Positions 5,280 to 6,147 of a stretch of 6,147 bases of DNA are shown in pieces; positions within the stretch are counted from its first letter, which is position 1, and every line of letters starts with the position of its first letter. Source of the DNA: Desulfosporosinus sp. (GTDB taxonomy: Bacteria > Bacillota > Desulfitobacteriia > Desulfitobacteriales > Desulfitobacteriaceae); assembly GCA_016278585.1 (NCBI GenBank), contig JADQBO010000241.1, forward strand, positions 1-6,147, given 5' to 3'. A program made the position numbers and the translations under genes. Under the pieces are notes generated by a model, which had not been told where the DNA came from, ran no database searches, and saw nothing but the letters and a program-made list of their open reading frames with translations.

Positions 5280-6147
5280 ATGTTAAGGGGACGAGGAATC
5301 ATAGAGAATATATCGGAACTAGTTGACATTGTTCTGATTGCCATCGGCTTCTCTTTGGCCATTAAACTATATCAACTCAAGCATGTCATAACCAATCAGT
5401 CCTGGCCAGAGTACTTTCTGATCTTCTTAATTTATTTAATAACTTGGATGATCGGTAGCAATGTCTATAAGGTTTACCAACCACGTCGCTTTATGTCTGC
5501 CTGGCGTGAACTCAGTCAAATGTTAAAAGCGCATTTCTTCTCGTTAGCAGTTAGTATGATACTTATTAACCTATATAATCCTAATTTGATGCGCAATCGT
5601 TTCTTTTTTTATTTTGGAGCTTTTGTGGTGGCATTAACCATTGGAATGCATCTTTTGACACGGCTGATTCTACAAGCTTGGCGAAAAGTAGGACGCAATA
5701 CGAGGTACGTTTTGATTCTAGGGGGCGGTTCTGCTGCTGAACTTTATTTACAAAAAGTAAAAGCTAAGCCTCAGTTGGGGTATCGAGTCATAGGGTACCT
5801 TGCCCCAACTAAAAATGGTCTTAAAATTCCCTACCTAGGGGATTACTCGGTGCTCGAATCCGTTATTAGCATTAATATCGTGGATTTAACAGTGGTTACA
5901 GCACTGATCACGGAAAAGGGAGTCCAAGAATCGATTGAAGTCTTGGATATTATGGGTAAAACGGTTGCAGTGTTACTCGATGATATCGTGACGAAGGTGG
6001 CCCGAAGTAGGCCAATGGATTTCGGGGGACTATCGATGGTGGTGTATGACAGTTACCCAAGAAGGCCATGGCATGAATTGGGTAAACGGGGAATGGATAT
6101 TATAGCATCAGGTCTTGGTCTTATGGTGCTTAGCCCGGTCTTAATAT
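5280..6147 (+). CDS. Polyprenyl-phosphate sugar-1-phosphate transferase (WbaP/CpsE-like), copy 2, 3' end beyond window
   Basis: The frame starting MLRGRGIIENISELVDIVL is open for 289 codons to the window edge with no stop. It aligns without gaps to the copy 1 transferase (2315-3529), with 250 of 289 residues identical by hand count. It has the same four N-terminal hydrophobic segments (about 14-32, 44-62, 85-98, 108-131), the Rossmann-like LILGGGSAA (145-153), and the start of the catalytic sugar transferase domain at GKRGMDIIASGLGLMVLSP (268-286). The catalytic Asp-Glu pair and the C-terminal end, which decide whether this copy is functional, lie downstream of the window. It has a strong ribosome site and sits 33 bases behind manC copy 2, so the two are probably co-translated from one message. 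It is likely the working initiating transferase of the locus. The sugar it transfers cannot be told from sequence. Confidence 0.92.
   Translation, partial: MLRGRGIIENISELVDIVLIAIGFSLAIKLYQLKHVITNQSWPEYFLIFLIYLITWMIGSNVYKVYQPRRFMSAWRELSQMLKAHFFSLAVSMILINLYNPNLMRNRFFFYFGAFVVALTIGMHLLTRLILQAWRKVGRNTRYVLILGGGSAAELYLQKVKAKPQLGYRVIGYLAPTKNGLKIPYLGDYSVLESVISINIVDLTVVTALITEKGVQESIEVLDIMGKTVAVLLDDIVTKVARSRPMDFGGLSMVVYDSYPRRPWHELGKRGMDIIASGLGLMVLSPVLI

Larger units (their letters stand above)
3831..6147 (+). repeat. Direct repeat, unit 2: manC plus sugar transferase (continues past window)
   Basis: This is the second copy of the module. The longest shared exact tract I found is 23 bases (1879-1901 equals 4845-4867, encoding the RRWGWYRV region); another of 20 bases covers the PIIGNG codons. 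Silent third-position differences are frequent elsewhere, so this is not a recent copy. Confidence 0.85.

Noticed and set aside
1..6147. CRISPR array, tRNA, rRNA or phage attachment site
   Set aside because: There are no regularly spaced short repeats and no tRNA- or rRNA-like sequence anywhere in the window.

Overview
The window is part of a capsule or exopolysaccharide locus, with every gene on the + strand. It probably comes from an anaerobic, low-to-mid G+C Firmicute of the Clostridia/Peptococcaceae type (Desulfitobacterium- or Desulfosporosinus-like). That placement rests on a CpsB/YwqE-type PHP phosphatase, the Firmicute form of GDP-mannose pyrophosphorylase with a C-terminal cupin, and strong AGGAG-type ribosome binding sites. 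It is an inference from protein style, not a database match.

Layout. Bases 1-571 carry the 3' part of a CpsB/YwqE-like protein-tyrosine phosphatase. Bases 572-864 are non-coding, with several inverted repeats and a T-rich end that could form a structured leader RNA. Bases 865-2277 encode a mannose-1-phosphate guanylyltransferase with a cupin domain (manC copy 1). Bases 2315-3529 encode a membrane polyprenyl-phosphate sugar-1-phosphate transferase (copy 1) whose C-terminal end is missing. Bases 3530-3830 are a second non-coding stretch that can fold extensively and may include the 5' part of a group II intron or another structured RNA. Bases 3831-5246 are manC copy 2. Bases 5280-6147 are sugar transferase copy 2, which starts intact and runs off the window.

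The main result is a tandem duplication of a two-gene module, manC plus initiating sugar transferase. By hand count the ManC proteins are about 83% identical, and the transferases are 250/289 identical (about 86%) with no gaps. The duplication is therefore old, or the two copies came from related but different loci. In copy 1 the transferase diverges from the family right after GDMSI, just before the expected VGPRP motif. It has lost about 70-90 residues and has a weaker Shine-Dalgarno than copy 2. Copy 1 transferase is therefore probably a relic, while both ManC proteins look intact.

How the genes fit together: ManC makes GDP-mannose from mannose-1-phosphate and GTP. The transferase would load the first sugar phosphate onto undecaprenyl phosphate at the membrane. 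The CpsB-type phosphatase would counteract a bacterial tyrosine kinase (not in the window) that controls chain length and export. The sugar chosen by the transferase cannot be read from this sequence.
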